From the NCBI GenBank assembly GCA_964654945.1, contig CAZZLN010000017.1:1-29337 (forward strand): 29,337 nucleotides of DNA. Direction: 5' to 3'. Shown piece by piece: positions 1 to 8,694 of this stretch; positions within the stretch are counted from its first letter, which is position 1; every line of letters begins with the position of its first letter. This DNA is from HGM11788 sp964654945. GTDB taxonomy: Bacteria > Bacillota > Clostridia > Lachnospirales > CAG-274. A program made the translations under genes and the position numbers. The notes under the pieces were generated by a model that worked only from the letters and a program-made list of their open reading frames with translations, searched no databases and had not been told where the DNA came from.

Positions 1-641
1 GCTTTAGTAGTTGCTTCTGTTGTAACTTTAGTAGTTGCTTCTGTGGTTGTTTCTGTTGTAGTAATTGTTGTAGATTCGGTTGTAGTTTCTGTAGATTTAG
101 TTGTTGTACTTACAGTTGTACTGCTGCTATCTATAGATTTATTACCACTTACAGTCACTTCTCCGCTAACTGTGGTATAAGCAACATCATCTAAATTTTC
201 ATTCCAAACAGAAGCCTGTAAATAATTTGATGTCCACGTAATAGCAGTTACAGTTGTATCAATATTATCAACAGCTTTAAATCTAAATGTACCAATAACC
301 CCATTTGTATTAATGTCATTCATAGAGTCATAAGTAACATTAATCGAATTTAAACTGTCAAGGTCTATATCTTTAGAATCAACTGTAGTGAGAGCTGTAA
401 AACTGCTCTTATTTTCAAATGATATAGGTTTAATGACAGTATTATCAAAGTCAAAAGATAAAGTAACACCTGCAATGCCTGGATTGTTTTCCAAAGACAA
501 ATCAATTTCAAATTCTTCACCGCTTGCTACTTCTGCATTGCTCAATTTTACCACAAGGCTTGTTTGTGCATTTACAAACAAAACACTGCCTGATATTAAA
601 CATATTGATATTAATATTGCTATTATTTTTTTTAAATTCAT
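1..641 (-). CDS. Secreted cohesin-domain protein, C-terminus beyond window
   Basis: The frame starts at an ATG preceded by AAAGAGG and stays open to the left window edge (213 codons visible). Residues 1-24 form a Sec signal peptide (MNLKKIIAILI..., cleavage probably after VNA). About residues 28-165 look like a type-I cohesin: a beta-sandwich opening with GEEFEIDLSLENNPGIAG, the 'NNPGIAG' strand being typical of cohesins, then SFDFDNTVIKP and GVIGTFRFKA. The visible end is a Thr/Glu-rich linker of TTTE and EATTK units, as between modules in scaffoldins. It lies 22 bases after the Amidase_5 gene on the same strand, so it is probably the last visible gene of the surface operon. Cohesins bind dockerins, and two dockerin proteins are encoded upstream in the operon. 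Cohesin family assignment is by pattern only. Whether more cohesins or an anchor follow cannot be seen. Confidence 0.8.
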   Translation of the reverse strand, partial: MNLKKIIAILISICLISGSVLFVNAQTSLVVKLSNAEVASGEEFEIDLSLENNPGIAGVTLSFDFDNTVIKPISFENKSSFTALTTVDSKDIDLDSLNSINVTYDSMNDINTNGVIGTFRFKAVDNIDTTVTAITWTSNYLQASVWNENLDDVAYTTVSGEVTVSGNKSIDSSSTTVSTTTKSTETTTESTTITTTETTTEATTKVTTEATTK

Positions 642-663
642 ATTTCATTGCCTCTTTTCTTAA

Positions 664-3607
664 TTATAATGTTATTCCCGGAAAACCAGCTATATATTGT
701 CTTATTTTAACAATATCCTTGCCATTTGCAAGTCCGTCACCTGTAACATCACCTGTGTCAATTTGTTCAGATGTAAGTGTTGCAGATGGAAAACCTGCAA
801 CATATTGTCTTAAAAGTACAACATCTTTGCCGTTGACTATACCGTCTTTATTTACATCACCTTTTAAAATACTGCCAATTACAATATTATTTAAAATAAC
901 TGAATATAAAACATCATTTAAACTGCTATTGGCAAAAATTGTTGTATTTTGATTTAATCCAATGGAATAATTACCACTTTTAACATTATCCATTATTTTA
1001 AATTTAACTGTAAACAGGCTATAGTCACCGCTAATATTACTCAAGCTATCCCATACAAATTTAACTTCTTTAAGTTGAGACATATCAGAACCTGAATCTA
1101 ATGTTGAAATCATATCACTAAAACCATTACTTTTTGTATAAGATACAGGATACATTATACTGTTATCATAAGTAATTGCTATTGTATATGTTGCAATTCC
1201 GCTATTATTACTGATTTTCACTGGTATATCAACATAACCGCCTGCAATGCCTGAACCACCTCCAATATTTAGTGCTAATTTATCATCAGCCGTCCATATA
1301 GCATATAATGTAATATTACCACTGTTTTTGATTACATATGAATCACCGGGACTATAAGATGTTCCTGTACCATCTGCTTTTGTATTCCAATTTACAAAAG
1401 TGTAACCTGTTCTGGTAGGCTTTATACTGCTCAGTTTTGCACTAAAATTACCTGTAGTATCAGCTACAACTATTTGTGTTGGCGGAGTTCCCGTGCCTCC
1501 ATTGCTGTTGTATGTAATTGTATATGTATTGCTTGTTGACCATATAGCATATAGTACTACATCGCTGTTGGCTGTATATGTACCCCCTGCCGAATAAGAA
1601 GTGCCTGAACCGTCAGCCTTTGTGTTCCACTTTACAAAGGTGTAACCTGTCCTTGTTGGCTTAGTTGAGCTTAAAGTAAGACTTTTGCCATACGTCTTGG
1701 TCTGACTGCTTGGTGCACCTGAGCCACCATTTGCATTGTATGTAACTGTATATGTATTAGCTGTCCAAATTGCATATAAAGTTGCTCCGCTGTTGGCTGT
1801 ATATGTACCACCTGCTGAATAAGATGTACCTGAACCGTCAGCCTTTGTGTTCCACTTTACAAAGGTGTAACCTGTCCTTGTTGGCTTAGTTGAGCTTAAA
1901 GTAAGACTTTTGCCATACGTCTTTGTTTGACTGCTTGGAGCACCCGAACCGCCGTTTGCATTGTATGAAACTGTATATGTATTAGCTGTCCAAATAGCAT
2001 AAAGTGTAACTGTACCTCCGTTTTGATCCGGTGTATAATTCGCCCCCGGATTGTATGACGTACCTGAGCCATCAGCTTTTGTATTCCATTTGACAAAAGT
2101 ATAGCCTGTTCTTGTTGGTTTTATAGTACTTAAATTCAGTTGTACATCTGCTGTTTTTGTTTGTGAAGCAGGTGCACCTGTTCCGCCATTTGCATTATAA
2201 GCTACTGTGTGCTTATAAGGAGTCCATATTGCATAAAGTGTAACTGTTCCACCATCCTGATCCGGTGTATAATTTGCACCCGGAGCATAAGAAGTACCCG
2301 TACCGTTAGCCTTTGTATTCCATTTCACAAAATTGTAACAATATCTGGTTGGTTTTGTAGTGCTTAAATTCAGTTGTACGTCTGCTGTTTTTGTTTGTGA
2401 AGCAGGTGCACCTGTTCCGCCATTTGCATTATAAGNNNNNNNNNNNNNNNNNNNNNNNNNNNNNNNNNNNNNNNNNNNNNNNNNNNNNNNNNNNNNNNNN
2501 NNNNNNNNNNNNNNNNNNNNNNNNNNNNNNNNNNNCTGTTCCACCATCCTGATCCGGTGTATAATTTGCACCCGGAGCATAAGAAGTACCTGTACCGTTA
2601 GCCTTTGTATTCCATTTTACAAAATTATAACAATATCTGGTTGGTTTTGTAGTGCTTAAATTCAGTTGTACTCCTGATGTTTTAGTTTGCGAAGTAGGTG
2701 CACCTGTTCCGCCATTTGCATTATAAGCTACTGTATGTACAAGCTTTTTTGATATAGTTGCCGTTTTAGGTGAATTTTCTAATAAAGTATTATCGTTTCC
2801 GCTGCCCACATTAATAGCATATACATATACAGCCTGACTTCCTGTTTTATCCGTAGGTATAGTTGCTTCAAAGCCGTGATTGTTTCCACAGCCATAAACA
2901 TTGTTTACATCTGTTCTTGTAGTATTTGCTGTAATAATATGTCCTTCACCTGAACCTGCCGGTCCGCCTATATATACATGTACAGACAAAGCAGTCGATG
3001 TACTGTCTTGATCAAATGCCCAGCCACTTACTGCTATATAACCAGGTCCACCTGTTACGCTATCTAAATAGCCTATAGGATTGTTGCCGCTACTACCATA
3101 TCTATAATAATATGTCCAATTTGAACCACAGTTAGCTACACTAATCTCATTACCTGTTTGATCCCCCGGATAAGCATCATCATATATATCATAATATCCC
3201 ATATGAGCACCAACGCTTTTCCCATCTCCTAAATACATTTCTGTATGTCCGCTTCTCCACAATATGTCACCACGCTGACAATTAGATAAACTAGTAAAAC
3301 TATAACGATTAAACCCTATGTTAACTAATTGAGCACCCATATTTGCTGTTGCAAACCAAGTAACATTAAAACCTACACTTTTAAGAGCACCAGCTACTAA
3401 AGAAGAACAATCATAATCCGGATTGCCATATCTTTGGTGTTGGCTATATCCATGAGAATTATCATTAGCAATATTTATTGCCCATTGTAAGGCACTTTCA
3501 ATTTTAGAATCGGCAGCTTCAACGACTATATTTAAATTTGATAGTAAAATAATATTTACTATCAAAATTGACATTATCCTTTTAAAGCATTTATGTATAT
3601 ATTTCAA
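664..3607 (-). CDS. Secreted Amidase_5-like peptidoglycan hydrolase with InlB-type repeats, cohesin and dockerin
   Basis: One gene interrupted by a 100-N gap at 2436-2535; the two halves are in different frames only because the gap length is nominal. Domains in order: signal peptide (residues 1-32); an NlpC/P60-fold hydrolase of the Amidase_5 type (about 36-175) with catalytic Cys in DYDCSS, His in SGHTEMYLG and a further His in VGAH; a beta domain with GWAFDQD and VYIGG motifs (about 180-290); at least six Flg_new/Listeria-Bacteroides repeats of about 70-78 residues (YNANGG...GYTFVKWNTKA...LYAIW); a cohesin-like domain (GGYVDIPVKISNNSGIA...); and a C-terminal type-I dockerin with two calcium loops (GDVNKDGIVNGKD, GDVTGDGLANGKD). 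Filling the gap with the homologous 42 bases gives an open frame of 961 residues. The likely role is cleavage of peptidoglycan at the surface while docked to, and docking, partner proteins. Start: the first ATG after the AT-rich 28-base spacer. Confidence 0.85.
2436..2535. other. 100-N assembly gap inside the repeat array
   Basis: Exactly 100 N, the conventional placeholder for a gap of unknown size. Both flanks are nearly identical to the next repeat unit at 2168-2300. By that homology the minimum missing sequence is the 42 bases corresponding to 2202-2243, plus any whole number of 234-base units. Confidence 0.95.
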
Positions 3608-3635
3608 GTAATCACCTTCTTTTGTAGTTTAATTT

Positions 3636-4604
3636 TTATTTAATATCGAAAAAATTTTTAAACTCAATTTTCATAACGCAATTTGTAATTAAAAATTCAT
3701 TCCAATCATCAATGTTATTGGCTGATGCAATAACATCATTTAAATTATTAATAACTAATAATTCAGTTATTGGATCTATTGCATTTTCAATTTTTGCAAT
3801 ATTAAAACAATAATCAAAACCCCAATTATTTGTTTCGTAATCATAACCTATAAAATAAGGTGATACTATTTCATCATTGAAATATTCTGCTGTTTTGGCA
3901 AAGCCCAAGTTTATAAGATTTTGTTTTGTATCCGCTTTATCCTCTGTCATTATTGATGAGCCGGATAAATTAAAGCTATAAACTGTTTCAAATCTGCTAT
4001 TTTCATATGAATAAATGTTTACAATATTGTTTGCTCCATCAGCAAAAGTATTATTCTGTATTGCACATTCAAGGACAATGTAATTATCTTTCATAAAGCA
4101 TTCCAATCCACCAGCATCGGTTCCGCTGTTAATTACAACAAAATCTTCTGTACTGTCAGCAAGCTGTATATTGTTATCTGATAATTCATACATATTTAAT
4201 CTTACGGTAGTGTAATCATAAATGCCCTCATATTCATTATCTGTATTTAAAATACTAACTACTAACAATTCATTGACACCATCACTATCAAAATCCTTAA
4301 CCTTACCTCCAATTACTCCGTCAATAAAGTCAGGGCGTTCGGCGATACATTCATCTACCCATCCATATTCTTGATTTTTAAATTCTGCTTTTGGCATATT
4401 ATTATAAAAATTTTCAAGAATATCATTATCATCAACATTATCTTCCGTTTCTACAGAAGATCCTGATAAGGTATCATCATTTGAATTAATATTTAATGCA
4501 TTATTAATAGCATCAATAAAATCTGTTTCTTTTGTATATGCAGTACATACTGCACCTGTAGTAAATACCAATATAATAATAACGATAGCAATAAATTTAT
4601 ACAT
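3636..4604 (-). CDS. Secreted protein of unknown function
   Basis: About 322 residues with an N-terminal hydrophobic signal segment (MYKFIAIVIIILVFTTGAVCTA). It is followed by an acidic, low-complexity stretch (SNDDTLSGSSVETEDNVDDND) that is probably a linker. A globular part of about 250 residues contains VKDFDSDGVNELLVV, which resembles a calcium-binding FG-GAP/VCBS-like DxDxDGxxE loop. There are few cysteines, no lipobox and no catalytic motif that I recognise. Start choice: an ATG nine bases further upstream (4613) overlaps the Shine-Dalgarno itself (AGAAAGGATG), so the ATG at 4604, properly spaced behind AAAGGA, is preferred. It sits between the lipoprotein and the Amidase_5 gene (28-base gap to the latter) and is probably co-transcribed with both. 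Function unknown. Confidence 0.7.
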   Translation of the reverse strand: MYKFIAIVIIILVFTTGAVCTAYTKETDFIDAINNALNINSNDDTLSGSSVETEDNVDDNDILENFYNNMPKAEFKNQEYGWVDECIAERPDFIDGVIGGKVKDFDSDGVNELLVVSILNTDNEYEGIYDYTTVRLNMYELSDNNIQLADSTEDFVVINSGTDAGGLECFMKDNYIVLECAIQNNTFADGANNIVNIYSYENSRFETVYSFNLSGSSIMTEDKADTKQNLINLGFAKTAEYFNDEIVSPYFIGYDYETNNWGFDYCFNIAKIENAIDPITELLVINNLNDVIASANNIDDWNEFLITNCVMKIEFKNFFDIK

Positions 4605-4698
4605 AAATAACATCCTTTCTTAATAAATTAATTTTTTAAAATATTATTGCATTTTCTTTCATACAGTAATTTGACATAGTATATATTTAATTTCACCT

Positions 4699-5025
4699 CT
4701 ACTGTACCTTTTTATACTCTACAGATTTTTTGTTATTACTTAAAGTCAATGTATCACCACTAACACTAAAGTCATAAGACAATGCCTCCCATGATGCGGT
4801 TATATTTATAGTGTTTCCATCTATTGTATATGTACCTGCAACACTGTCTAAGCTAATATCTCCGTCATTCATTATGCGGATTTCACCGGGGAAAGAACTT
4901 ACCCATATATCTGAACTATAGTCAACAGCCTCCCATTCACCCACCAACGATGATGCAGATGAACCGCATGCGGACAACAAACACATAACAACCAATAATA
5001 CTAATAATGATTTAATCTTTTTCAT
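4699..5025 (-). CDS. Small putative lipoprotein
   Basis: 108 residues. A positively charged start (MKKIKSLL), a hydrophobic core and the lipobox LLSAC give a type-II (lipoprotein) signal, so the mature protein should start at the lipid-modified Cys and sit on the outer face of the membrane. The mature part (SSLVGEWEAVDY...GEIRIMNDGDISLDSVAGTYTIDGNTINIT...TLTLSNNKKSVEYKKV) has the alternating G-x-W-E / Y-x-I-D-G-N / D-T-L-T-L pattern of small beta-barrel, lipocalin-like (DUF5640-type) lipoproteins. I cannot assign a ligand. An ATG nine bases upstream overlaps the AAAGGA ribosome binding site, so the internal ATG is used. It follows the small membrane protein by 36 bases on the same strand. Confidence 0.75.
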   Translation of the reverse strand: MKKIKSLLVLLVVMCLLSACGSSASSLVGEWEAVDYSSDIWVSSFPGEIRIMNDGDISLDSVAGTYTIDGNTINITASWEALSYDFSVSGDTLTLSNNKKSVEYKKVQ

Positions 5026-5061
5026 AAAAACCATTCCTTTCTTAAATAAATAACTTTTAAC

Positions 5062-5265
5062 TTACCAGCGAAAAATTAACTTTAAAATCACATAAAGTAA
5101 AGAAAATGCACCAATCACATAACCAACACAAAATCCCAAAACCGCTTTTATAATCCTATACTGAACACCTTCCTTTTCAAGAAAATCAAATCTTTCTGAA
5201 ATCCACTTCCAACCTGAATAATATGCCCACAAAGCATAAAGAATAAAAATTATCGAATATACCAT
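5062..5265 (-). CDS. Small two-helix membrane protein
   Basis: 67 residues. One hydrophobic segment lies near the N-terminus (VYSIIFILYALWAYYSGW), then a charged loop (ISERFDFLEKEGVQYRIIK), then a second membrane segment (AVLGFCVGYVIGAFSLLYVILKLIF). No family recognised. The ribosome binding site is weak (a GGTGG about 15 bases upstream, GGACA directly before the ATG), so the start is uncertain. It is on the operon strand, 166 bases after the BspA-like gene and 36 bases before the lipoprotein gene. The two clear membrane segments support a real gene. Confidence 0.55.
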   Translation of the reverse strand: MVYSIIFILYALWAYYSGWKWISERFDFLEKEGVQYRIIKAVLGFCVGYVIGAFSLLYVILKLIFRW

Positions 5266-5290
5266 TGTCCATTATACTACCACCCATAAC

Positions 5291-5431
5291 CTAATTCTTA
5301 TAGCTTAAACAGCCTTGTCTTTCTCTTGGGTAATAATAGCTGCTGTACCAACTGCAATATTGTCTGCCGTTGCTGTCTCTGTCATAAGGATTCCAATATA
5401 TACATCCCTCAGCAACGTATGTCCTGGGATA
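5291..5431 (-). other. 46-codon open extension after the in-frame TAG of the BspA-like gene
   Basis: Directly after the TAG stop of the BspA-like gene the same frame remains open for 46 codons, up to a TAG at 5291-5293. It reads with a protein-like composition rich in Tyr, Trp and Ser (for example VAEGCIYWNPYDRDSNG and YCSWYSSYYYPRER). The GCIYWN part resembles the GGCIYFNESTGEI segment in the N-terminal part of the same protein. It has no start codon or ribosome binding site of its own. It could be the lost tail of the gene or chance. Confidence 0.35.
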
Positions 5432-6586
5432 CTAATTATTTCTTATTTCAGAATTATAAATGCTGTTATAATGAATTGTGGCAAATAATAAGCAATCATT
5501 ATTATTTAACAAGTAATCATTATTATAGTCAATTGAGATACTGTTCCATTCTTCTTCACTGCCTGCGTAATATACATCGCTCAAGCTTTCACAACCATTA
5601 AACGCACCATCAGCAATACTTGCCACACTGCTTGGTATTTTTATGCTTGTTAAGCTGCTGCAATTATAAAACGCATCACTGCCTATACTCATTACACTGC
5701 TCGGTATTTCTATGCTTGTTAAGCCGCTACAATTATTAAATGCATAAATACCTATGCTTGTTACACTGCTTGGTATTGTATATACAGCTTCAGCTTTTCC
5801 GCCGGGATAACAAATAAGCTCTGACATATCTTTATTAAACAAAACGCCATCTAAGGATTTGTAATTGCTGTTACTTTCTTCAACATTTATGCTTGTTAAG
5901 CTGTTGCAATTCCAAAACTCACCATAACCTATATTTGTTACACTGCTTGGTATGTCTATGCTTTTTAAGCCGCTACAACAATTAAACGCATCACTGCCTA
6001 TACTTGTTACACCACTATATATGTCTATGCTTGTTAAGCTGCTGCAATTATAAAAGGCATAAGAACCGATACTTGTCACTNNNNNNNNNNNNNNNNNNNN
6101 NNNNNNNNNNNNNNNNNNNNNNNNNNNNNNNNNNNNNNNNNNNNNNNNNNNNNNNNNNNNNNNNNNNNNNNNNNNNNNNNCGGGTATTGTTATGCTTGTT
6201 AAGCTGCTGCAATTATAAAAGGCTTCATAACCAATTCTTGTAACGCTTACACCGTTAATTTTGCTTGGGATAACGGCACTTGTAACAGATATATCACAAT
6301 CGGTTATTTCACCCGTACTTTCATTAAAATAAATACATCCGCCCACAACAGTATCTGAGTAAGCAACATCAGTACTGCTTGCCGAATATGCACTCAAAAC
6401 CTCTGTAGCAGCAACCTCATTTGATGTAATTTCATCATCTGATACAACCGCCTCACCGCTTACAACCTCATCATTTACAACACCGGCTTCATCATCAACA
6501 CTTGGCTCCCCTGCAAATGTTAAATTTAAGCTTGAAATCACCAAAATAAATGATAATCCAAGTCCTACAAATTTTTTTAAGCTCAT
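5432..6586 (-). CDS. BspA-like secreted leucine-rich-repeat protein (contains assembly gap)
   Basis: Signal peptide at residues 1-25 (cleavage after TFA), then an acidic Ser/Val-rich segment (about 26-75), a small GGCIYFNESTGEI motif, and a tandem array of 23-residue leucine-rich repeats of the LRR_5/Treponema-BspA type (V-T-S-I-G-x-x-A-F-x-N-C-S-S-L-T-S-I-x-I-P-S-S). Seven repeats are visible: one before and six after a 100-N gap, the third followed by an inserted 'island' (NYKSLDGVLFNKDMSELICYPGG) that is typical of the family. The C-terminal motif YYAGSEEEWNSISI is the usual cap. Proteins of this family are surface adhesins or interaction scaffolds. The ribosome binding site AAGGAGG and the ATG are clear. 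The signal peptide and the following segment nearly duplicate those of the GLUG protein encoded at 10345-14046. Length is uncertain because of the gap. Confidence 0.85.
   Translation of the reverse strand: MSLKKFVGLGLSFILVISSLNLTFAGEPSVDDEAGVVNDEVVSGEAVVSDDEITSNEVAATEVLSAYSASSTDVAYSDTVVGGCIYFNESTGEITDCDISVTSAVIPSKINGVSVTRIGYEAFYNCSSLTSITIPXXXXXXXXXXXXXXXXXXXXXXXXXXXXXXXXXXVTSIGSYAFYNCSSLTSIDIYSGVTSIGSDAFNCCSGLKSIDIPSSVTNIGYGEFWNCNSLTSINVEESNSNYKSLDGVLFNKDMSELICYPGGKAEAVYTIPSSVTSIGIYAFNNCSGLTSIEIPSSVMSIGSDAFYNCSSLTSIKIPSSVASIADGAFNGCESLSDVYYAGSEEEWNSISIDYNNDYLLNNNDCLLFATIHYNSIYNSEIRNN
6081..6180. other. 100-N assembly gap inside leucine-rich repeats
   Basis: Exactly 100 N. The flanks read ...SLTSITIP before and VTSIG... 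after the gap (minus strand), so repeat periodicity predicts a true length of 4 bases plus a multiple of 69. Both that series and 100 leave remainder 1 modulo 3, so the frame stays open either way. Confidence 0.95.
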
Positions 6587-6633
6587 TAAAAAACCTCCTT
6601 GCTTTATAATTCAATATCATAAATTTTGCAAAA

Positions 6634-7578
6634 TTATGTTGCAAAATATGAAAAGTGCATATAATCCCCAAAAGAACCGCCCCAATGAAAGTTATATTTC
6701 CTAAATATGTTTATTATTTCAGGCACTACCGAATATGGATTTTGATAGGGTTCGTACAGGCTGCCAACAATATTTCCTTCGGAATAAACACAGTAATTTT
6801 CATTGGGATTAATATCTATTGCGGTTCCGTAAGCATGTTCAGACAATCTGCCTCCGCTCGCCGTTGTTCTGTAACTGTAACAGCTTGCGGACTTAATTGG
6901 AAAATGAAGCTGATTTTGATATATTTCATCAAAAATCTTTGTTACAGTATCCGCCAACTGAGCATTAACCGTTATTGCTATTGTTTTTGTAACCTTTTGG
7001 TTATTTGCGTTTAAGTCCCATACCTTTACGCTTATGGTTTTTACATACTTATCTGCACTTTCTTTGTTTTCAAATGCACCGTCGGGGATAATTGTTTCTT
7101 TTGAAATTCGTTCTTCTGCCTTTTCAACCTTTGTTCTTGAAATAATTTCCACAATTTCTTGCTTTGCGTCGGCAATTTTTAATATAAAAGGCTCAGAAAC
7201 AGCATTTCCTGCCTTTACGGTTATTGTATAGGAATAGCCTTTAGCCAGCTTATTTGGCATTATCCTTGCTTTATTTCCGTTTTCCGCCGGTATTTCGGAA
7301 ATATACCCCGTTTCATCCTGCACAGATACAATACAATTATCACTGCCTGTGTATTTCCAAGTAATTGTTACTTCATCGGAAGATAGAATTGTATCATAAG
7401 ATTTAGGTGATGTTATTACCGGCGTAAGATATTCTGAATTGTCATATGCCGAATTTTGATAAAACTCGTTATAAAATAAATTCCAAAAGTCGTCAAACTC
7501 ATCTCCTCTACAGGTGCTTTGTATAGGGAGTACCGATAAAACAGCTAAGGCAATCCCTATAGTCTTTTTAATTTTCAA
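6634..7578 (-). CDS. Secreted M15-family D-Ala-D-Ala carboxypeptidase-like protein
   Basis: About 314 residues: signal segment (KIKKTIGIALAVLSVLPIQSTC), an Ig-like/beta region (about 50-140: ITSPKSYDTILSSDEVTITWKY), a charged helical linker, and a C-terminal peptidase M15 (VanY-type) domain. The zinc-site motifs are visible: SEHAYGTAIDIN (the HxxxxxxD pair) and WGGSFGDYMHFSY (third ligand His with the neighbouring acidic residue). Such enzymes trim peptide stems of peptidoglycan. Start choice: GAGGAG at 7588-7593 is followed by ATGATG after 0 and 3 bases, which is too close; the TTG at 7578, nine bases downstream, is ideally placed. ATG at 7584 or 7587 is the alternative. It lies 30 bases after the preceding copper-amine-oxidase-N gene. 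Together with the Amidase_5 protein it makes cell-wall remodelling a clear theme of the operon. Confidence 0.8.
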   Translation of the reverse strand: MKIKKTIGIALAVLSVLPIQSTCRGDEFDDFWNLFYNEFYQNSAYDNSEYLTPVITSPKSYDTILSSDEVTITWKYTGSDNCIVSVQDETGYISEIPAENGNKARIMPNKLAKGYSYTITVKAGNAVSEPFILKIADAKQEIVEIISRTKVEKAEERISKETIIPDGAFENKESADKYVKTISVKVWDLNANNQKVTKTIAITVNAQLADTVTKIFDEIYQNQLHFPIKSASCYSYRTTASGGRLSEHAYGTAIDINPNENYCVYSEGNIVGSLYEPYQNPYSVVPEIINIFRKYNFHWGGSFGDYMHFSYFAT

Positions 7579-7608
7579 TAACATCATCTCCTCAAATTGC
7601 AAAAAATC

Positions 7609-8667
7609 TTATTTGCTGATAGATACCGTCCTGCTTTCTCCGTCCCAATTAACCTCTGCTCCCAAGCTCTCGCTTATAAATCTTAAAGGAACCATAGTAG
7701 TTCCATTAATAATTTTAGGAGCAACATCCAATTCTGTCTCTTTGCCATTGACATCTGCGATATTGCTGTTTACCACTAAAATAATATCTGTTTGCCCGTG
7801 TATATCAGATGCAGTAATGGTTTTTGTATCTGCTTCCCATACAACCTTCATTCCTAATTCTTCAAAGATTGTTCTCATTGGAACAAGTGTGACACCATTT
7901 TCAATTACAGGCTGCTGATTAAAACCAATTCTATTACCGTTTAAGATAACCTTAATATAATTATCATAGACATTTTTTTCTGTACTACTATATACAGTTT
8001 CTTTACCAATTAAAGTTTGATTAACATTATTAATTGTAAAGCCATCTAATAATTTATAATTGCTTAATTCTGATTTCGGTAACTCATGAGTTGTAATTTT
8101 TTTTACAGCCTCATTAAACTCATTTTCACTTATATCTGTACCGGTAATGCTTGTTCCATCAAATTTTTGATATCTCACAGTACCCTTAGCATTCATTTTC
8201 CAATAAGAAAAATACTTTATATCAGATTTCAAATCAAAATAATCTTCATTTGTATATGATTCAAAGCTACCATCGTCATCTAAACCAACACATTTATAGG
8301 TAAATATTAAATCATCACTTAAATAAAAATCTTTAAATTTACTTGAACCCGAACTTTCAAGGAATGTTCCCGGAGTCCTGCTTCCTATATCAATTTGCGG
8401 ATTTTCAGGTATATATACTTCCATTGTATATCCATTCCCATACTGAGTTGCTATTGCAAGAAGCGGTTGATTATTTTTTACATACACTAATGTATAGTAT
8501 GCTTTTCTGTCTTCAACTTTGCTGGACTTTTTTGACAAAACATTGATATATTCTTGTTTTGTTTCATTATCAAGCTCAACTTTAAGTTCTGCTGCTTTCA
8601 CCAATGAAGTACATAATAATACAGATATTGCACAAATATATATTGTTATTATTTTTTTAAGCATCAT
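7609..8667 (-). CDS. Secreted protein with C-terminal copper-amine-oxidase-N domain
   Basis: 352 residues with a signal peptide (residues 1-25, ending VKA) and a central region of about 200 residues without a recognised family. The C-terminal copper amine oxidase N-like domain (about residues 235-350) has duplicated halves: QQPVIENGVTLVPMRTIFEELG, KVVWEADTKTITA, TTMVPLRFISESLGAEVNWDG and SRTVSI. In Clostridia this module is common in surface and secreted proteins and is not itself an oxidase; it probably mediates wall or protein contacts. Ribosome binding site AAAGGAAAG is 8 bases before ATGATG. It shares a 75-base perfectly identical stretch at its 3' end with the next gene upstream. Spacing of 27 bases to that gene suggests co-transcription. 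Confidence 0.8.
   Translation of the reverse strand: MMLKKIITIYICAISVLLCTSLVKAAELKVELDNETKQEYINVLSKKSSKVEDRKAYYTLVYVKNNQPLLAIATQYGNGYTMEVYIPENPQIDIGSRTPGTFLESSGSSKFKDFYLSDDLIFTYKCVGLDDDGSFESYTNEDYFDLKSDIKYFSYWKMNAKGTVRYQKFDGTSITGTDISENEFNEAVKKITTHELPKSELSNYKLLDGFTINNVNQTLIGKETVYSSTEKNVYDNYIKVILNGNRIGFNQQPVIENGVTLVPMRTIFEELGMKVVWEADTKTITASDIHGQTDIILVVNSNIADVNGKETELDVAPKIINGTTMVPLRFISESLGAEVNWDGESRTVSISK
7625..7699 (-). repeat. 75-bp perfect repeat, copy 1 (end of copper-amine-oxidase-N domain)
   Basis: Identical base for base to 8711-8785. It encodes VPLRFISESLGAEVNWDGESRTV in both genes. Identity across synonymous positions points to recent duplication or gene conversion. Confidence 0.9.
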
Positions 8668-8694
8668 AATAAAATCTTTCCTTTCATATTTAGT

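Noticed and set aside
1..130. Tandem low-complexity Thr-codon sequence as an independent repeat element
   Set aside because: It is the coding sequence of the Thr/Glu-rich linker of the cohesin protein, in frame throughout.
1500..2430. Tandem DNA repeats as a possible mobile or minisatellite element
   Set aside because: They are in-frame Flg_new repeats of a secreted protein with ordinary codon-level divergence.
5326..5601. Plus-strand frame with many cysteines, antisense to the end of the BspA-like gene
   Set aside because: It mirrors repetitive leucine-rich-repeat codons on the other strand, has no ribosome binding site, and conflicts with a well-supported minus-strand gene.
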